NCBI GenBank assembly: GCA_944342015.1
Contig: CALVMC010000002.1
Location: 124,001-188,000 of the forward strand
Direction: 5' to 3'
Source of the DNA: an uncultured Clostridia bacterium
GTDB taxonomy: Bacteria > Bacillota > Clostridia > Christensenellales > CALVMC01
Length of the DNA: 64,000 nt
Below the pieces are notes generated by a model, which worked only from the letters and a program-made list of their open reading frames with translations, was not told where the DNA came from and made no database searches. A program made the translations under genes and the position numbers. Below, piece after piece: positions 27,601 through 31,374 of the stretch; position 1 is the first letter of the stretch, and each line of letters opens with the position of its first letter.

Positions 27601-30600
27601 ACTTTCGAAAAGTTCATTAAGCTGCGTAAAGCCTTTTTTCCCTTCGAACCCTATAAGAAGTTCGGTATCGAGAGTTATCTCATCGAGAGAACTGTAATCG
27701 ACGGTAATTTTATTGTTGTTGAAATCGTAATTTATGTCGGCAAGAGTATTATATTCCTCATCGACGAGATTTGAAAGAATACCCATACTTTCGCCGAAAT
27801 CGACTCTTATATTATAAAGTGACAAGAATACCGACAGCGGATTTTTAATATCGTCTTCAAAGACGATTCCCGTTTGGAAATTCACCGCAAGGTCGTTAAG
27901 TCCGTCCTCGTAATCCCAACCTGTAACGGACAAAGTAGTATCGTCGAGCTGAGGAAGTTCGATATTCAATCCCAAAGCCTTCAATGCAGCATTGAGACTT
28001 AAAGAAGCCACTGTAAGCGAAAAACTGTTCTTTTCCCAAACTATTACTCCGCCGCTGAAAAGAGCGGAAACGAGTTTCATAAAATCGACATATTCCTGTT
28101 TGTCTTCTTCGTTCTCGGAAGGCTCCGACGAAGAACTCTGATCTTCCGAAGAACCTGAGAAAGAAGAAAGCAAATTGCCTAAAATTTCATCGATATTCGC
28201 CTTTACTTTTAATTTTCCGATACCAAGCGCAGAGGCGTCAAGATACACATAGTTGTCTTTTATGTAGATAGCCAAAGTCTGAACATTGGTCTGACTTTCT
28301 CCCACAAAGTATTTTATTTCTATACCCCCTCTTACATTGGAAAGAAGATTGGAGAAATCGAGATTATTTATATCGAGATTGATATCGGCAAGTAAATCGA
28401 AGATAATTATGAAATTGGAATCGGCTTCTGCGATATTTATGTCGAAATCCAAAGCCATATCGCCAAGTAATCCGCCTAAAAGATTATTGAGCATCTGCGT
28501 CAGATTTTTTGTTGTCGGATTATCGATACCCATTTTGAGTTCGGCGCCTATATGAACCGATTGAGCGGAAATTTTACCGGAAAGAACATCTCCCAGATTG
28601 CCCAATGAGGAAATATTGCTATAATAATTTATCAAATAAGAGAGTACTATATCCTTTCTGAATAATCTGTCCGCCTCGCCGGTAAGAGCCGGATTATTAA
28701 ACCTTGCAATATCCTGTGCAGAATAATTGTTATTGAGCCAATTCGTAAAAGCCGAATCGGTATTGAATGAATTCATAAAATCGGAGCCGTAAGCGAAAGC
28801 AATACCCCATTTTCCGTCGAGATTGAAATTTAAACTCAGTTTATCGTTTTCGGAATTTTCGATAAGATTTACGCCGAGATCAAGATAGAAACCGCTGTTT
28901 TGGAGACTTTCGTCTTCTTCGAGTTTATTTATACCGAGTTTTAACTGAACGGACTTGAAAAGGTCTCCGTAAGACAAACCTTTAATAACGCTGGGCAAGG
29001 TGACGAAATTTCCGAAAAGAGCGATAAGATCCTGCATATCGGAAGCGGAAATATCCAAAGTAATACAAGCTTCGTTCCACCAATCGATAAGTTGTTTACC
29101 GTCGAGAATATTGTGAATGAGTGAAGCGAGATTGATTTTCCCCGATCCTTCCACCATAGTATCCGAAGTGTTTTCGGCATAGGAAAAATCATAAACCGAA
29201 GTTTTTTCCGCTTTTTCATATTCAATTATAGAAACATTGGAACTATCGCCCTTTAACATGGCAAGAAGAAAATCGTAAATATTGTTTAATGTTCCCGTTA
29301 AATCGAAACCTTCTATTTTTACTTTGGGAAAACCGAGTCCCGAACAATCGAGAACCAAATCCTTACTTTCCCCGAGATAATACAGCGATACAATTGGGTT
29401 CGAATAAGAATAATCGGTAACTTCGGCAATTTTGAGAGAAATGAAGTTTCCGTCGTTATCTTTAAGGTCAAGATCCGCAATCAACTGAAATCTGAGACCG
29501 TAGGTATCGCTGTCAAGTTTAATTTCGAGATCGCCCATACCGCTAAGTCCCGCAAGTTTAAGAATGGCAGGGCTTAAAAGGGAATTCAATGTAACCGTTC
29601 TCACGGTATTTCCGCCGACGTTATAAGTATTGACTACGTCGAGTTCACCTTCGAGCTGGAAATTAAATAAGCCGTAGGTGGTAAAATTAACGAACTCCGG
29701 AAAAACTATATTCAGTCTCGTATCGTTTTTTGAAGCATTGACAGTCTGCCCTTCTTCCACACCCGTGAATTTAATATTTGAAATGGAAAGATAATTAAGG
29801 AAAACATCGAGACTTATATTGAGTCCGTCTCTGTGTTGAGTTTCCCCGTCGAATTTATCTTCCAAGGTAAAACTGTTTTCCGAAGCGACAACGCTGCAAA
29901 CAGCCGACTGGAACATACCCGAGCTTAAAACCACATCGAAATTAACTTCGATTTTAGGAATGGTCACAGCCATATCGGAAGTGGAATAACCGAATAAATC
30001 TTCTATGACCGCATTAATATCGAAAGTTGTAAACAAAGTATCGAGTTTAAGACTGCTTGTTATTGTAGGAATAAGACCGATAACAAGGTTAACAACGGTT
30101 TTAACGTTTATTCCAAAGCCGAAACTTTCTACTACACCGTTCTGTTCGTAATAAACATTGGAAGAGCTTGCAAGACCGATAAGCATGGCAAGAAGTCCCG
30201 GAATATCCGAACCGAGCATGCTTTGCAGCAGTCCTTCGGCTAAATTCAAAGCCTCGCTGACAAGCTCGATAAGTTTATTTATATCGAGACCTTCGAGTTT
30301 TATTTTTCTGTTATCTGCGCCTAAATCGAGATATAAATCCTCGTTGAAATAATAAAAGCCCAATTCGGGAGAACGGACGGAATTATTGACTAAATCGGGA
30401 TTGTTCACGACATCCTCTATTGTATAAGAAGACAGCTCGTCTCCCGAGAAGAATTCCACGAGAACTTCGTTTTCCTCGTTTCTTACGCCGATATTTGCCG
30501 CAAGTCTGATTAAAGTATGATTCCTGTTTAAAATAACTTCGTTACCGTTTTCGGTACGTTTATTGTATTTGTCCCAAACTAAAAATATTTCAAAACTGAA

Positions 30601-30810
30601 TGTATCTGATTGTTCGTAAGAAAGAGCTTCGACAAGTTTATTGAAGTTGGTTGTCCCGTCGAAGTAATCGGAATCGGAAGGAGGATTCAAAGAAGGGTCG
30701 TCTTCCGGGTTGATAGGATTAACCGGATTGCACGCAACGAAAAATACGCAGAGAAAAACAGCGATAAGCAAAACTATTAAAATTTTGTTAAGCGTTTTAA
30801 ATTTATGCAT
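3604..30810 (-). CDS. giant repeat-built surface lipoprotein, 9,068 aa
   Basis: One uninterrupted frame of 27.2 kb. I place the start at the ATG at 30810 because GGGGGAATT lies directly before it; the frame is open 8 codons further upstream but that extension has no ribosome site. Residues 1-27 are a lipoprotein signal (basic n-region, long hydrophobic core, FVAC with Cys27), so the protein should be lipid-anchored outside the cell membrane. About 22 diverged units of roughly 320 aa follow (residues ~30-7200). Each ends in a signature like YYxxxxxYLDLSxxGLGxxKI, followed by a helix and usually a Ser/Glu/Asp-rich linker. Next come a hydrophobic segment (~7270-7300), an EF-hand-like loop (~7620), and about 12 Ig-like repeats of ~95 aa (~7810-9068). 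There is no LPXTG motif or other C-terminal anchor. I do not recognise the large repeat. Adhesin, stalk or surface-layer roles are guesses. Neighbours: GLUG protein downstream, small lipoprotein upstream. Confidence 0.9.
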   Translation of the reverse strand: MHKFKTLNKILIVLLIAVFLCVFFVACNPVNPINPEDDPSLNPPSDSDYFDGTTNFNKLVEALSYEQSDTFSFEIFLVWDKYNKRTENGNEVILNRNHTLIRLAANIGVRNEENEVLVEFFSGDELSSYTIEDVVNNPDLVNNSVRSPELGFYYFNEDLYLDLGADNRKIKLEGLDINKLIELVSEALNLAEGLLQSMLGSDIPGLLAMLIGLASSSNVYYEQNGVVESFGFGINVKTVVNLVIGLIPTITSSLKLDTLFTTFDINAVIEDLFGYSTSDMAVTIPKIEVNFDVVLSSGMFQSAVCSVVASENSFTLEDKFDGETQHRDGLNISLDVFLNYLSISNIKFTGVEEGQTVNASKNDTRLNIVFPEFVNFTTYGLFNFQLEGELDVVNTYNVGGNTVRTVTLNSLLSPAILKLAGLSGMGDLEIKLDSDTYGLRFQLIADLDLKDNDGNFISLKIAEVTDYSYSNPIVSLYYLGESKDLVLDCSGLGFPKVKIEGFDLTGTLNNIYDFLLAMLKGDSSNVSIIEYEKAEKTSVYDFSYAENTSDTMVEGSGKINLASLIHNILDGKQLIDWWNEACITLDISASDMQDLIALFGNFVTLPSVIKGLSYGDLFKSVQLKLGINKLEEDESLQNSGFYLDLGVNLIENSENDKLSLNFNLDGKWGIAFAYGSDFMNSFNTDSAFTNWLNNNYSAQDIARFNNPALTGEADRLFRKDIVLSYLINYYSNISSLGNLGDVLSGKISAQSVHIGAELKMGIDNPTTKNLTQMLNNLLGGLLGDMALDFDINIAEADSNFIIIFDLLADINLDINNLDFSNLLSNVRGGIEIKYFVGESQTNVQTLAIYIKDNYVYLDASALGIGKLKVKANIDEILGNLLSSFSGSSEDQSSSSEPSENEEDKQEYVDFMKLVSALFSGGVIVWEKNSFSLTVASLSLNAALKALGLNIELPQLDDTTLSVTGWDYEDGLNDLAVNFQTGIVFEDDIKNPLSVFLSLYNIRVDFGESMGILSNLVDEEYNTLADINYDFNNNKITVDYSSLDEITLDTELLIGFEGKKGFTQLNELFESLSNYLLTVFDKNLSERQYLQMAQIFQKLADTNSASVGSEEDFSMMLTIALKLAVDLNDLTSLKFYLGINNVKSNSTTTKNIQFDLYIIDGVLYIESGYFGLGKIKIDISSYLEIADEMFKEGFFGGEHILDFTLGGGSGFDPDLVNTILIAANSALQSVDLSFDNQLNIKASLASSVLTNFMRYLGLNLSLPAIDASNTYLSVALGDGTLEAQLKLGILGYILTAQINKLNIGFDVSEINLSVPNIEDYTESMEEYLNLYTSIVLDIAAFKNGFNGALNGILPDLGSDFTFTNTEINSLIRIDIRASINVGNILSNLDTLIDEMAKYLAMDSNAEGYEEATKQFFKVLIAALHGIELSLDIYTMDSTITTYVAGVTLDYNVYQDAYDLYVTSDLIFGTESGSSSGIKYENFPLEEYILKFLGFDETEESADSQNVSNVNTNLNSENITTDGGSQSDTSGSSNTQTAITSFILFSVSLNEIKLQVSTNALISLIALFMPEVQDFDFIADLVGQIDVSVYDIVVDGDTEFGDLHRVDATSESKGFVVGLVLYDLAISLGDGIQTPSEDNFIVVGENRTSMISVGVSLDFEIDNSNNTFSLNLAGLSQSIASLITDEQANILIESLLESTSIDFINTALSFTLNVTLITDISSIIVNGELTYLDLIISLDGYDNKLTGSVPKTVLSALYSYTDDSMYIYMNLEPVIVGAGNTPSKLKLQGIGLKDLIDGMMVSIFSSDDSSEQNTQTASYDKVKLNSQSDGTNGGEQNNGSSSVKDLDLLSIIGQMLKSVNLTENLSVIDISLKYGLFSLAAALLGTTLTSNATEGEPDLSVDLNLNLKNLFKADTQAISIDITLSDAASSVVISLGGNLKAFNGVNNLPNLSNYRVLGYPEVFDDKTQFKTYNEAAFTVEATAEIAFDYASDNGIAFSEVLKAMLGVSVFPELNLNLDTRLIANLKANISLNDIINSENKYLLLELYLDLYILNESAGNKTLKLITALYYDSISDNIYIDLTSIGLGNILKIEDSGLASILTDIVKDLLSDLLNPDGQQTENGTASNVNSIKNISSVVNLNGESETGSESDSGSDLSGIVQLSAETKQIIAISIASGVLNNLFNMLNMQYLGNVVNGAEISWGYYEITEDGNTKEDFRINLDIFYSDNGVRKGGISAEFNSISFSIYNEFSQKFGSDSMASNLVSNAVELGDVQDIRVKADLSVGIISTDGYDAAFDLSVLANNSTLASVANLISAIAVKIGGTVEDGKTSYKLQAQADLIAKFDLTYFDLGDLVRKILNGENLDFGAFIQESLLGIEAYIDFKLINDSGDSTIITNIASVYYNGNDIYLYIDMVGVKLKISDAFNINDIISDMFADSGDSDTVEGENGSAESDASNDDTSSSSSFDLRAFDAIFGALTSIDIESARLGISFGNNLLEYLFNFVLGYSNSMFTMNGMESDGNVSINFSNTGTDGNILESISAEIDFVKNNDDNTTESINYDIVLSNLTLPINTADDFDVLVSNKMGNLSDYSVFYDLNLGLSMFGSLDVHLTSDVNLTLILEQLLSSLGYDMPNITVGNAFTSSVELSIIANISFRDMTNEFGQNIRQAGIELLIPIFINLSGGTKKQFAIIYYTSLDDELWLDLSSFGLGNVIIPGLGLDEIVNDIIQPSGGSSSGGTSSSSGLGSISAELDVILNSQGLILSVSAGVITNMLKTLGVELTVPDFKNVQITIGTDTTQSDSITSIDEIVNVSNLGIGLKINFTDTTYIDLNIGNLAVNNKAYDIKGMKELTTATDSNGAETVKKWVSIADVKNISASLSLDMNFNTPQALKEYSFGPLIQKILDINIANDKDLFDLFFNSDLQSDTKFALGLDLDLSVGVNLSVEDFTRFFNLLSNSSRNDQENQEYEALAKKIFTSLSLVLKVYMAVGEGEKVDRNTDLLAAIYLTGTTVYVYAPDFDVKLKYTDDSLDLYKILLSALGIKEEEVASEVQNINKNIDLLNQQTSETEEDNMLQSILDTIYNINLKATGIDVNFVSTLLAELLDAFDIGTEPYDGVNKTNASVNIVNENGELFTLFDELGAEVEFLNSDNTSTGLKLGLYITGLGLSANKVLDTSVFGVLSDYKGALDANIYIATSGEIDFGINSNIINFSGILKNLLDTQDNINTTLTGRLSGVYILDLEVNLNLANLDNLELFLSLSKKGTDTNSLVLSIYYNGINGLTALDLSGLVDIPPIMIEGLTIGKFLSSSLNDLIFGNSEEENQEGQENDSSSENQGSSFNFDEFIDQLSGRLDLSVLNSMKVGSSSISYDYIAIGLNSVLLNSLIKFFLDDNLNDFVNLDSETNGLFSSLGFANIGFNFNGEKFDKFILEINLGEKMSEENSTVTGEKDSTYLYLNFTDGLTLKASNYETKFNASEYINLADVKALYLGASVDFSFDIPEDVLVGLKDVLGELIWGMGIDVSFAQSVDWDIKINLYGEILTQELVQKLIDSYKISDTGITKEILVDTILNSIFRLEVINENAQPGENKIILDLYYEGNSNRVYINLPVLNLKSYYDATDIKQSLKNLVLDMFNKENPTVTETEEANNNELNIADLINLIANINISSESLVVTTVTTLIDSAFSLFGLDLKYSLPDALCEASINFEPGGTRFSSIALDLTLTPKDGTIVTGGNGKDISMSLAFGGLAFDTVNIGASRIVFDKQGFTRLSSVYAGFSGGLKISTDEQSQNNDIVISGINIKDVLEKVFENNQSIGLDFAQNYQGDFNIDFQMKLNVSTIPGFLLNTPKGDSDEERREYNKALIQNLLEGGELYLALSYTYSEGGASSVEDIVKLYYFGNTFYLDLNEKFGLPKVKIKLSASELVNMLFFADNTSDEENTDGTAEGDNQASQTETQADSQNNGQSGSQDSTENPSDSDKNNTQNNSLNLSALSLLLAISGMEFTATLSQAFISKLLQAIGINIDIISGSSNSGTDSSGSETGNSDSESGASTGGQQNSSGTDNDYLFNFILIPTGVDENGNKVVFENTYLELYFDDIVLNTLNSVVKPQTDNFELVDINGIITINAQATVELNLLIDKNVDDSQNGKFTLGDILNKKPTTSADDEISYIPDVIIDALSNIFINVLNNVNETITLNIKANFSYNMITKAISDIEVYLELISKLNTGSSEVLLVLFYSYIDGEIYINAPVLSNIKFKIDNVGDLLNLFSNNSSDESSDTETGGESGSASESGENNEEENFIEKNIENIVAMLSSLNIKSTELSIYVASNLVSLLLDMLGIGFIKGDSIVTTGTGNNSAIDINTEASMSVNLFDKDISMDLGLSVQENNASVFGIGLNLSFNNYSIGAGKLNIKETFDYNNYNALSDIKNIEFNLEAKINPNSAPPEIKNILGEFSLLIDESFEGELVIRITALIPTPDLMSMFEGGKGIADIFNFNNLQLKLDILVNYDGMEESFLQAFFDASGAGTVYVDIPWFKLPNSNDYLKFYYTGLDLNSMLSSSGSSNDNENTEENKTEDEKTEEETEAEKNQLIADIISLIAGAYIDVGSDNKFSMSVKLASSFVSELSKVMKEHFDFDLNLGQIAGVDSSEVKLSLKDKCITYHMVNGGAVSENYFMYIGIGETKVNAAYLRNDGWYYPINYFDDISLSASVNLDLNYIGGEYGLGALLNGILGVSGNDAISDTVKLILGIKGTGYQNFSDALRLDLTANLNLRNLLKQGISIDDIEALVELYRISEDAGINTETLLLRVYIKDAVLYADVPMLNIVNVKIENLINVSLESSAEESDSNSDSASETESTEEKEDGIIKDDKGNLIVADKKFDLTAVLALLSQIYLKGNGNDSDLNNLIGVAFKGDILLQGLDLFGTMLYENLGIKLYEMSLINGTGKEVYLTDGSLDTSKEYLDGIYIKTGSGADEKIVGYAYTYEYKDSSGKEVKLIYKKVFNTSIPTVNGDIILSLDRKADGYRDLSASLNLGIASGETEIIEIGASVNNLAVQFSRSEIKLSKFNSNGHIIEGQFYSLSDYKPFNTDNYLYFDTQIVITGNESTGATLALQELFRILLDEEDYTTTSSLIFNVFESDQVYTINLSAAIKGLNIEQILKNAELKVEVFKNGTGSSNLVLFVYINLELGEIYIELPNNTVNAIRSDKIKIQNINLTGLSSMFESEEGTSGAGENNESESFFNEEGELKIDNKLIANLINGLNNITIIQNSVGLSISGDIIKYALLSASGLNMNVGTVEKDAQGNIDTSKLNKFGRLLHYVYTLIYGMELNLAYDKTVGSSFYNNLTASLSLSVRKTNNISNANFDKEGGKLSLDLNNIEVSTSEVSIYDSFDKSGFEIFDGKVGIALETTFKMNSEQGTIDLSDMIDGVLSKILNGYGAIPNGEEINLTLGTITGISSDYEEFVLNIYGDIDVLAYIESGLYAMLKNSELLVEIYCKLPEGYNLYIARVYIEQGIAYVYTDLIQGNNPLYGTDSPKLKINLLSAFYGNDYVEYTADGNVEFKQENEFIKIVKLIKNIEISENSLSISTVDKLLSIIDESIFDLHELFNESYLTEDKLDKIDRYLGSFNLNVDFTSGADEWISIGGIIGNSKPSGMTEYPKLDFGFAINTVDITINNGFFGSTGSITGQENFMTDEEKELYGDILSLDGISVYNKSEVTIDVKDIVFDLKNILADIDGNDHVLLQAIKNLSAALINIGGDDLSGTYTMEVLARVKTLFASEFSLSDIQLNLSLLKEKSGSTVKYLEVYLNDGVIYISLGDEAIPVLSGLFGGLQNIKLDLYSILSSLGINLYRANRYNMASSVTENVSTVTSTTSFIIENLGLLLSIIEEFKIDQGGFNLKLDSQFLSKIFDVLEDGLELNGLSKIIIDEVDLNLGINLYNYENVKNDYLTWSGFSQEQKDVYNSFRNYTISNSGTGSSVILSYENLTQKGSAVIDGENVEQSQYYLFNGSSLGFRFSPTSENNDAQFIPQNEENYKELNDENIVFDFDMSFDLGIQGNTVQDLPVDIFNILRGLFPEISGSANLDNLIELVVAQNFNQNLILSLSGRIYPFALNQSELLLVLNLWDLNPMRLYFTEGNIFVDLTAFGIEKFYIPFDVESNISTYMKSLLNMLNTESANFKQSSGHMVQIQPDDKDTFEKLADIIKGLLLRVEITTGENTVLNVSLRDNYTDEDGNEANFLMNLMKLLGFDDIGYIRVSYPKIDILLEGNNLNSTQEPLLSLSTYIEGIVISADFNLKQIEFSEADRNQWDNKVYYPINHLLYQNSTTYQTKEGQYYGIKDYWTENGYTDTYGKHTFTDHWISYEDLHIVFKGTISSNLNASQGDNNEKIWIQDLLKLVLYNVSNSYIDFTSSNFSKEFAVNAEIDFYIADYLFGGRDREDRRTEILLSVVKKDTSQTILLFGFQASTATTVLEINTFNIGKYKITDYDIFENIVEYVNSLNIDLSGLLASAGNIEEITDDSESVDLNDRVIVSSRLTGEKGLTIKIGGTNYMGIKNGMNVSVGGKFLQFVFEAMGLYDTLNNAYQQALPALSKLAGQLNGSNTTHFKDSLDITLLYSLFDTLSLDLYYGIDAVISSDSTSTCDIRKVSIDGYNYYMPSCGCTSRTCLELGRCSNSSSDCIHGSFDKPAFNMGLVIDYGYFKYTNKGTAEKPQIVKEFSTNKKLTYNLDIESLELAKDYYSAGGSTIFISNGININDYSLLSDLTRIKFSTEINLGGDLYEQSLLEGPLGAVVEMLLGAFKSYLTDTFNINFVGNDKLDLSLYIDIDLDFADLSNSSMVIELIDNDEIISKNIATPTSDVVLGLYYSGGKSYDSSTQSLKENGLDPNTLYVRLGILFTQFLSAGKHGHADFEFKVISLPIVSILETIKGYLNEATSLISDMITGKLVMDIVDMLVGEEGIAPDTDSDSADEEEITEVTNTPSVRQLLSGESGAAFIIEFSDEVYNRINEEHYSIKINSTLIAELMYLLGLEIDLRGFESSEAIKEGDEVVGQKITKSEIDDFILIEIAANGSDVTETFTANLKENGVQDDNLGIYLALNLSANTGTEAQISRFSLNIEHLAVATNGSTVQNIFNFPKGETKTGTYVNIVTEGLNKFGGIVAGYQMGDEYYLDVYSLIQGFIDGIYGSSNKDIEYDGNKYTGFLATIYFGSRVANRSYGPNKKRDNPLIFIYDMNKVGGADSKHLLHIHVANNLSAATYLTIEDVHVLIGKSLSQIYMDSIRIGFVLGLRIGFITINILGPVGIILGVLGWMFSDTFLHSIINKFLVLPALSLNNLLSGLSEIQTGLTATVNKFTQAIKSGIIDGLGLSGVYDGFEGETVSGEFNLPESTDYVDGITYYSDSKIVAKVNGKDLTISTESDAYLDNTLTTKIIDGNSLESVVQLKLNCALVCELIGSIHNMLSTNDPYSHDFANDVIRFILDMGGMGSMTGHMTFITGNTARLLVNSFLPLPYYYTSNSAFYVQLYLYAGGLKGINIVFDHNASSDGHLNYSTDPNYAGFTMEANDFNLYINVDPIDFMPSTTFINKTGNDAVEAGKYYGSLPEDSSKAIQKLTEANIIKTKEIIANSYLDLDTDNSGKYDCLEDLTANYGFHRINTNAGYKFAAGGKGAFASEVTVSWVLHGEIDTTKADAVYLLLGYVRGAVYKYATLRVTNAIQVANQENNDVPYLTAEGLTLPLTYTVGDKLPTEVTVKINLINNGQIVGSKLVKYGEYSTHTSKWDMGPDGKGYEYGDDENSSYDRYAIYTFSDGMFRSISVKVPIRAVNERQILRIADGQLVFDVFENIVFPDTVQGYFTDSGLTTFKVQRWYNTANVKRTLSGGTYYVSARMGNGDMGYYLVENIPVTILPAEISEIKYLNPESGLYDIEDSTLTFNPFMTGYSAVDINNYPMYAAVKFKGSDKQYKMAVQFNLSNVNDSFTGGEYVISVRLGDDSLGYVKDSFTVIVENALITHDKVDGVGDIVFDVFDENYMGFEESDIWQLNGRDITVNSGDYTIEIANEDIVWDVTSLSDAAQGGIYFAKLIITGKNGVKQEIDYPVTFKNRIATSVSMLGASELFKDGFDPYDDTNNPRNQELYTDTVILGFADNTTKEWTVESWNLNTISYGYAGGITYAVAEIKDRAGNIQSVNLPILIKSKIIEEVITLTDSFNVFDSARSAFSASSYPEKVSVIFKDGSSRVLTVSSWNTSALKNSLAGKELYLGGTFEIGLSAGNETGGYQSAVARIIIDPAVITDFGNVNNIVIDPYESDPRNIDNYPSSLEITVNGTEKMTVTPVWDISDITSNYINGYEGGEFTATLKVGNIVYGYQTKSIKVTVYDRVAANCEYEELVFDPFENIVFPNEITVYFTDGTQRTFNASWYALEGNNLVPIELNVSVATKTYSNIYAVFGNEKGGYQRLNVPVRTVDRTVSALFTENDRNTNLFENTVVYESYSDFVSGMPNVYVASFNDGTTHSFIPAAVAYGTVNEGQFTEKAITEEGGTFTVRLEFKVGSLTQYVYYKISVGASLLGKIYTLSGEEITSFTSFDELPQEVIAEFSGRQERVRPVWGEISEGKIKGNFNGFEKEFTYTEIDTTKLFENGANALSYTLDMYNLKSFPSFIDIVAGGKTYTFEAFFAKDAENVIKDNINTLKTASSDLTVAVEVNLSYSANGKTYTAITNANVTLLNKVVESLIASEINISPYEGATFTSYAVKFRNGTVGTIPYMAIRNFKKNGVETALYEGGEFTATLVLGNAILSQEFEITVIADTKIIASTSPVVYEQKTNELADTLSVMFTDGTGKNLNIKWEYSSVNYRTLGETVIGDRGYEVAYFNVLCGDDFGGYQQVTVTVYIIDSLTDSDFMYENSPLNSLAVNPYNIELPTFFILQIDGKNYSFNAVFESKESGKTVEETVKNAYKNGQNSTELTLTLDRGGKKVVLTVTISILNFSSVVGSNGEKVTEITVKNYSDFSVFCEFSIGDGADKITQNIYLNVLGFINEAGQSVSVPVSGQKYKLKLGIKLENAQTYDIYETSELLTVNIEA
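3700..7390 (-). repeat. array of ~12 Ig-like repeats at the giant protein's C-terminus
   Basis: Protein-level repeat of about 95 residues. The pattern is roughly FDPFENIxFPxxVxVxFxDG, then a Trp-containing strand (xxWDTSxI), GGxYTAxxxxG, GYQ, and a closing xVPVxVxDRxI. Examples lie at about 7320 (FENIVFPDTVQGYFTDSG), 5690 (FDPFENIVFPNEITVYFTDG) and 4600 (INISPYEGATFTSYAVKF). The all-beta pattern suggests bacterial Ig-like domains forming a rod. The copies are diverged at DNA level, so this is an old duplication. Confidence 0.7.
9100..30730 (-). repeat. array of ~22 unrecognised ~320-aa repeats in the giant protein
   Basis: Successive unit ends carry the same signature: YYFNEDLYLDLG near 30340, YYLGESKDLVLDCSGLG near 29370, YIKDNYVYLDASALGIG near 28250, YIIDGVLYIESGYFGLG near 27320, YYTSLDDELWLDLSSFGLG near 22720, YYNGINGLTALDLSG near 20970, YYFGNTFYLDLNEKFGLP near 19110 and so on down to about 9200. 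After each come a short amphipathic helix, an acidic Ser-rich linker, and a new unit opening with a SLSxxLLxxLLxxLGxxL helix and beta strands. Spacing is 900-1,100 bp. Copies are diverged in DNA, so these are ancient tandem duplications. I know no family name for the unit. Confidence 0.7.
10795..10915 (-). other. six-cysteine insert within one giant-protein repeat
   Basis: Residues ~6630-6672 contain six Cys in about 40 residues, including SCGCTSRTCLELGRCSNSS, in a protein with otherwise very few Cys. The spacing suggests a disulfide-bonded knot or a metal site. No other repeat copy carries it. Confidence 0.6.
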
Positions 30811-30852
30811 AATTCCCCCGTATTTAAAGCGCAATGCTTAAAATACATATAT

Positions 30853-30881
30853 ATTATATTACTGAGTGGCAATCAAGTCAA
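30853..30881 (-). promoter_or_regulatory. sigma-A-type promoter of the giant lipoprotein gene
   Basis: Minus strand TTGACT, exactly 17 nt, then TATAAT, about 43 nt before the chosen ATG. With the GGGGGAATT ribosome site it gives a short plain leader. This is near-consensus, so the 27-kb gene is probably well transcribed unless repressed. Confidence 0.75.
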
Positions 30882-31072
30882 CCCCTTAAAATCGATTTAA
30901 ACGAAAAAATTTTTAATAAAAGGCTTTTTAGCGAAAATCATGGTAAAAAAAGGCAAAATAATATAAAAATTTTGCAATGCAACACCTTATTCAATTTGCA
31001 CATTTAAATTTTTCAGTAACTTATTATTGTATTTTTGTCGAAAAAACACCCAATATCTTTTGAAAAATTTTT

Positions 31073-31125
31073 GCATAAATTATGCATAAAAATAAAAAAT
31101 TAAATTATATTTTGCATATTTATGC
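31073..31125. promoter_or_regulatory. two GCAT-type palindromes, possible operator pair
   Basis: GCATAAATTATGC (31073-31085) and GCATATTTATGC (31114-31125) are both inverted repeats. Their centres are about 40.5 bp apart, close to four helical turns. They lie roughly 190 bp upstream of the giant-gene promoter. A dimeric regulator binding on one DNA face is possible, but AT-rich DNA also produces such palindromes by chance. Confidence 0.35.
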
Positions 31126-31171
31126 ATATTTTCATATGTTCAAATGTCGCAAAATACCCTGAGACTTCCCT

Positions 31172-31374
31172 TTTTAAACCACGAAAAAACCGCTGTTTTA
31201 CGCTTTATTTAAGCCCGGAAAACCGTTGTTTTTGCCATTGTTTAAGCCGAAAAAATCGCTGTTTTTGCGCTATTTTTAAGCCCCGAAGACTGTTTTTTTG
31301 TATTGTTTAAGTCCAAAAAAATCTCTGTTTTTGCGCTATTTTTAAACCATGAAAACAATTGTTTTAAACTTTCT
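31172..31374. repeat. degenerate tandem repeat, ~34 bp x 6
   Basis: Six copies of a unit like TTTAAGCCCGAAAAA followed by CCGCTGTTTTTGCGCTA start at about 31172, 31208, 31241, 31275, 31306 and 31341. The copies differ by many substitutions and small indels. There are no spacers, so it is not a CRISPR array. A short open frame across it has no ribosome site and is a by-product of the repeat. Confidence 0.7.

Noticed and set aside
30811-30834. Start of the giant gene 8 codons upstream
   Set aside because: That extension has no ribosome site and would put polar residues before the signal peptide; GGGGGAATT points to ATG 30810.
31122-31310. Short plus-strand ORF with KNRCF repeats
   Set aside because: It is the translation of the tandem repeat, with no ribosome site or promoter.
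31172-31374. CRISPR-like repeated block
   Set aside because: The units follow one another directly and vary throughout; no constant repeat with unique spacers, and no cas genes.
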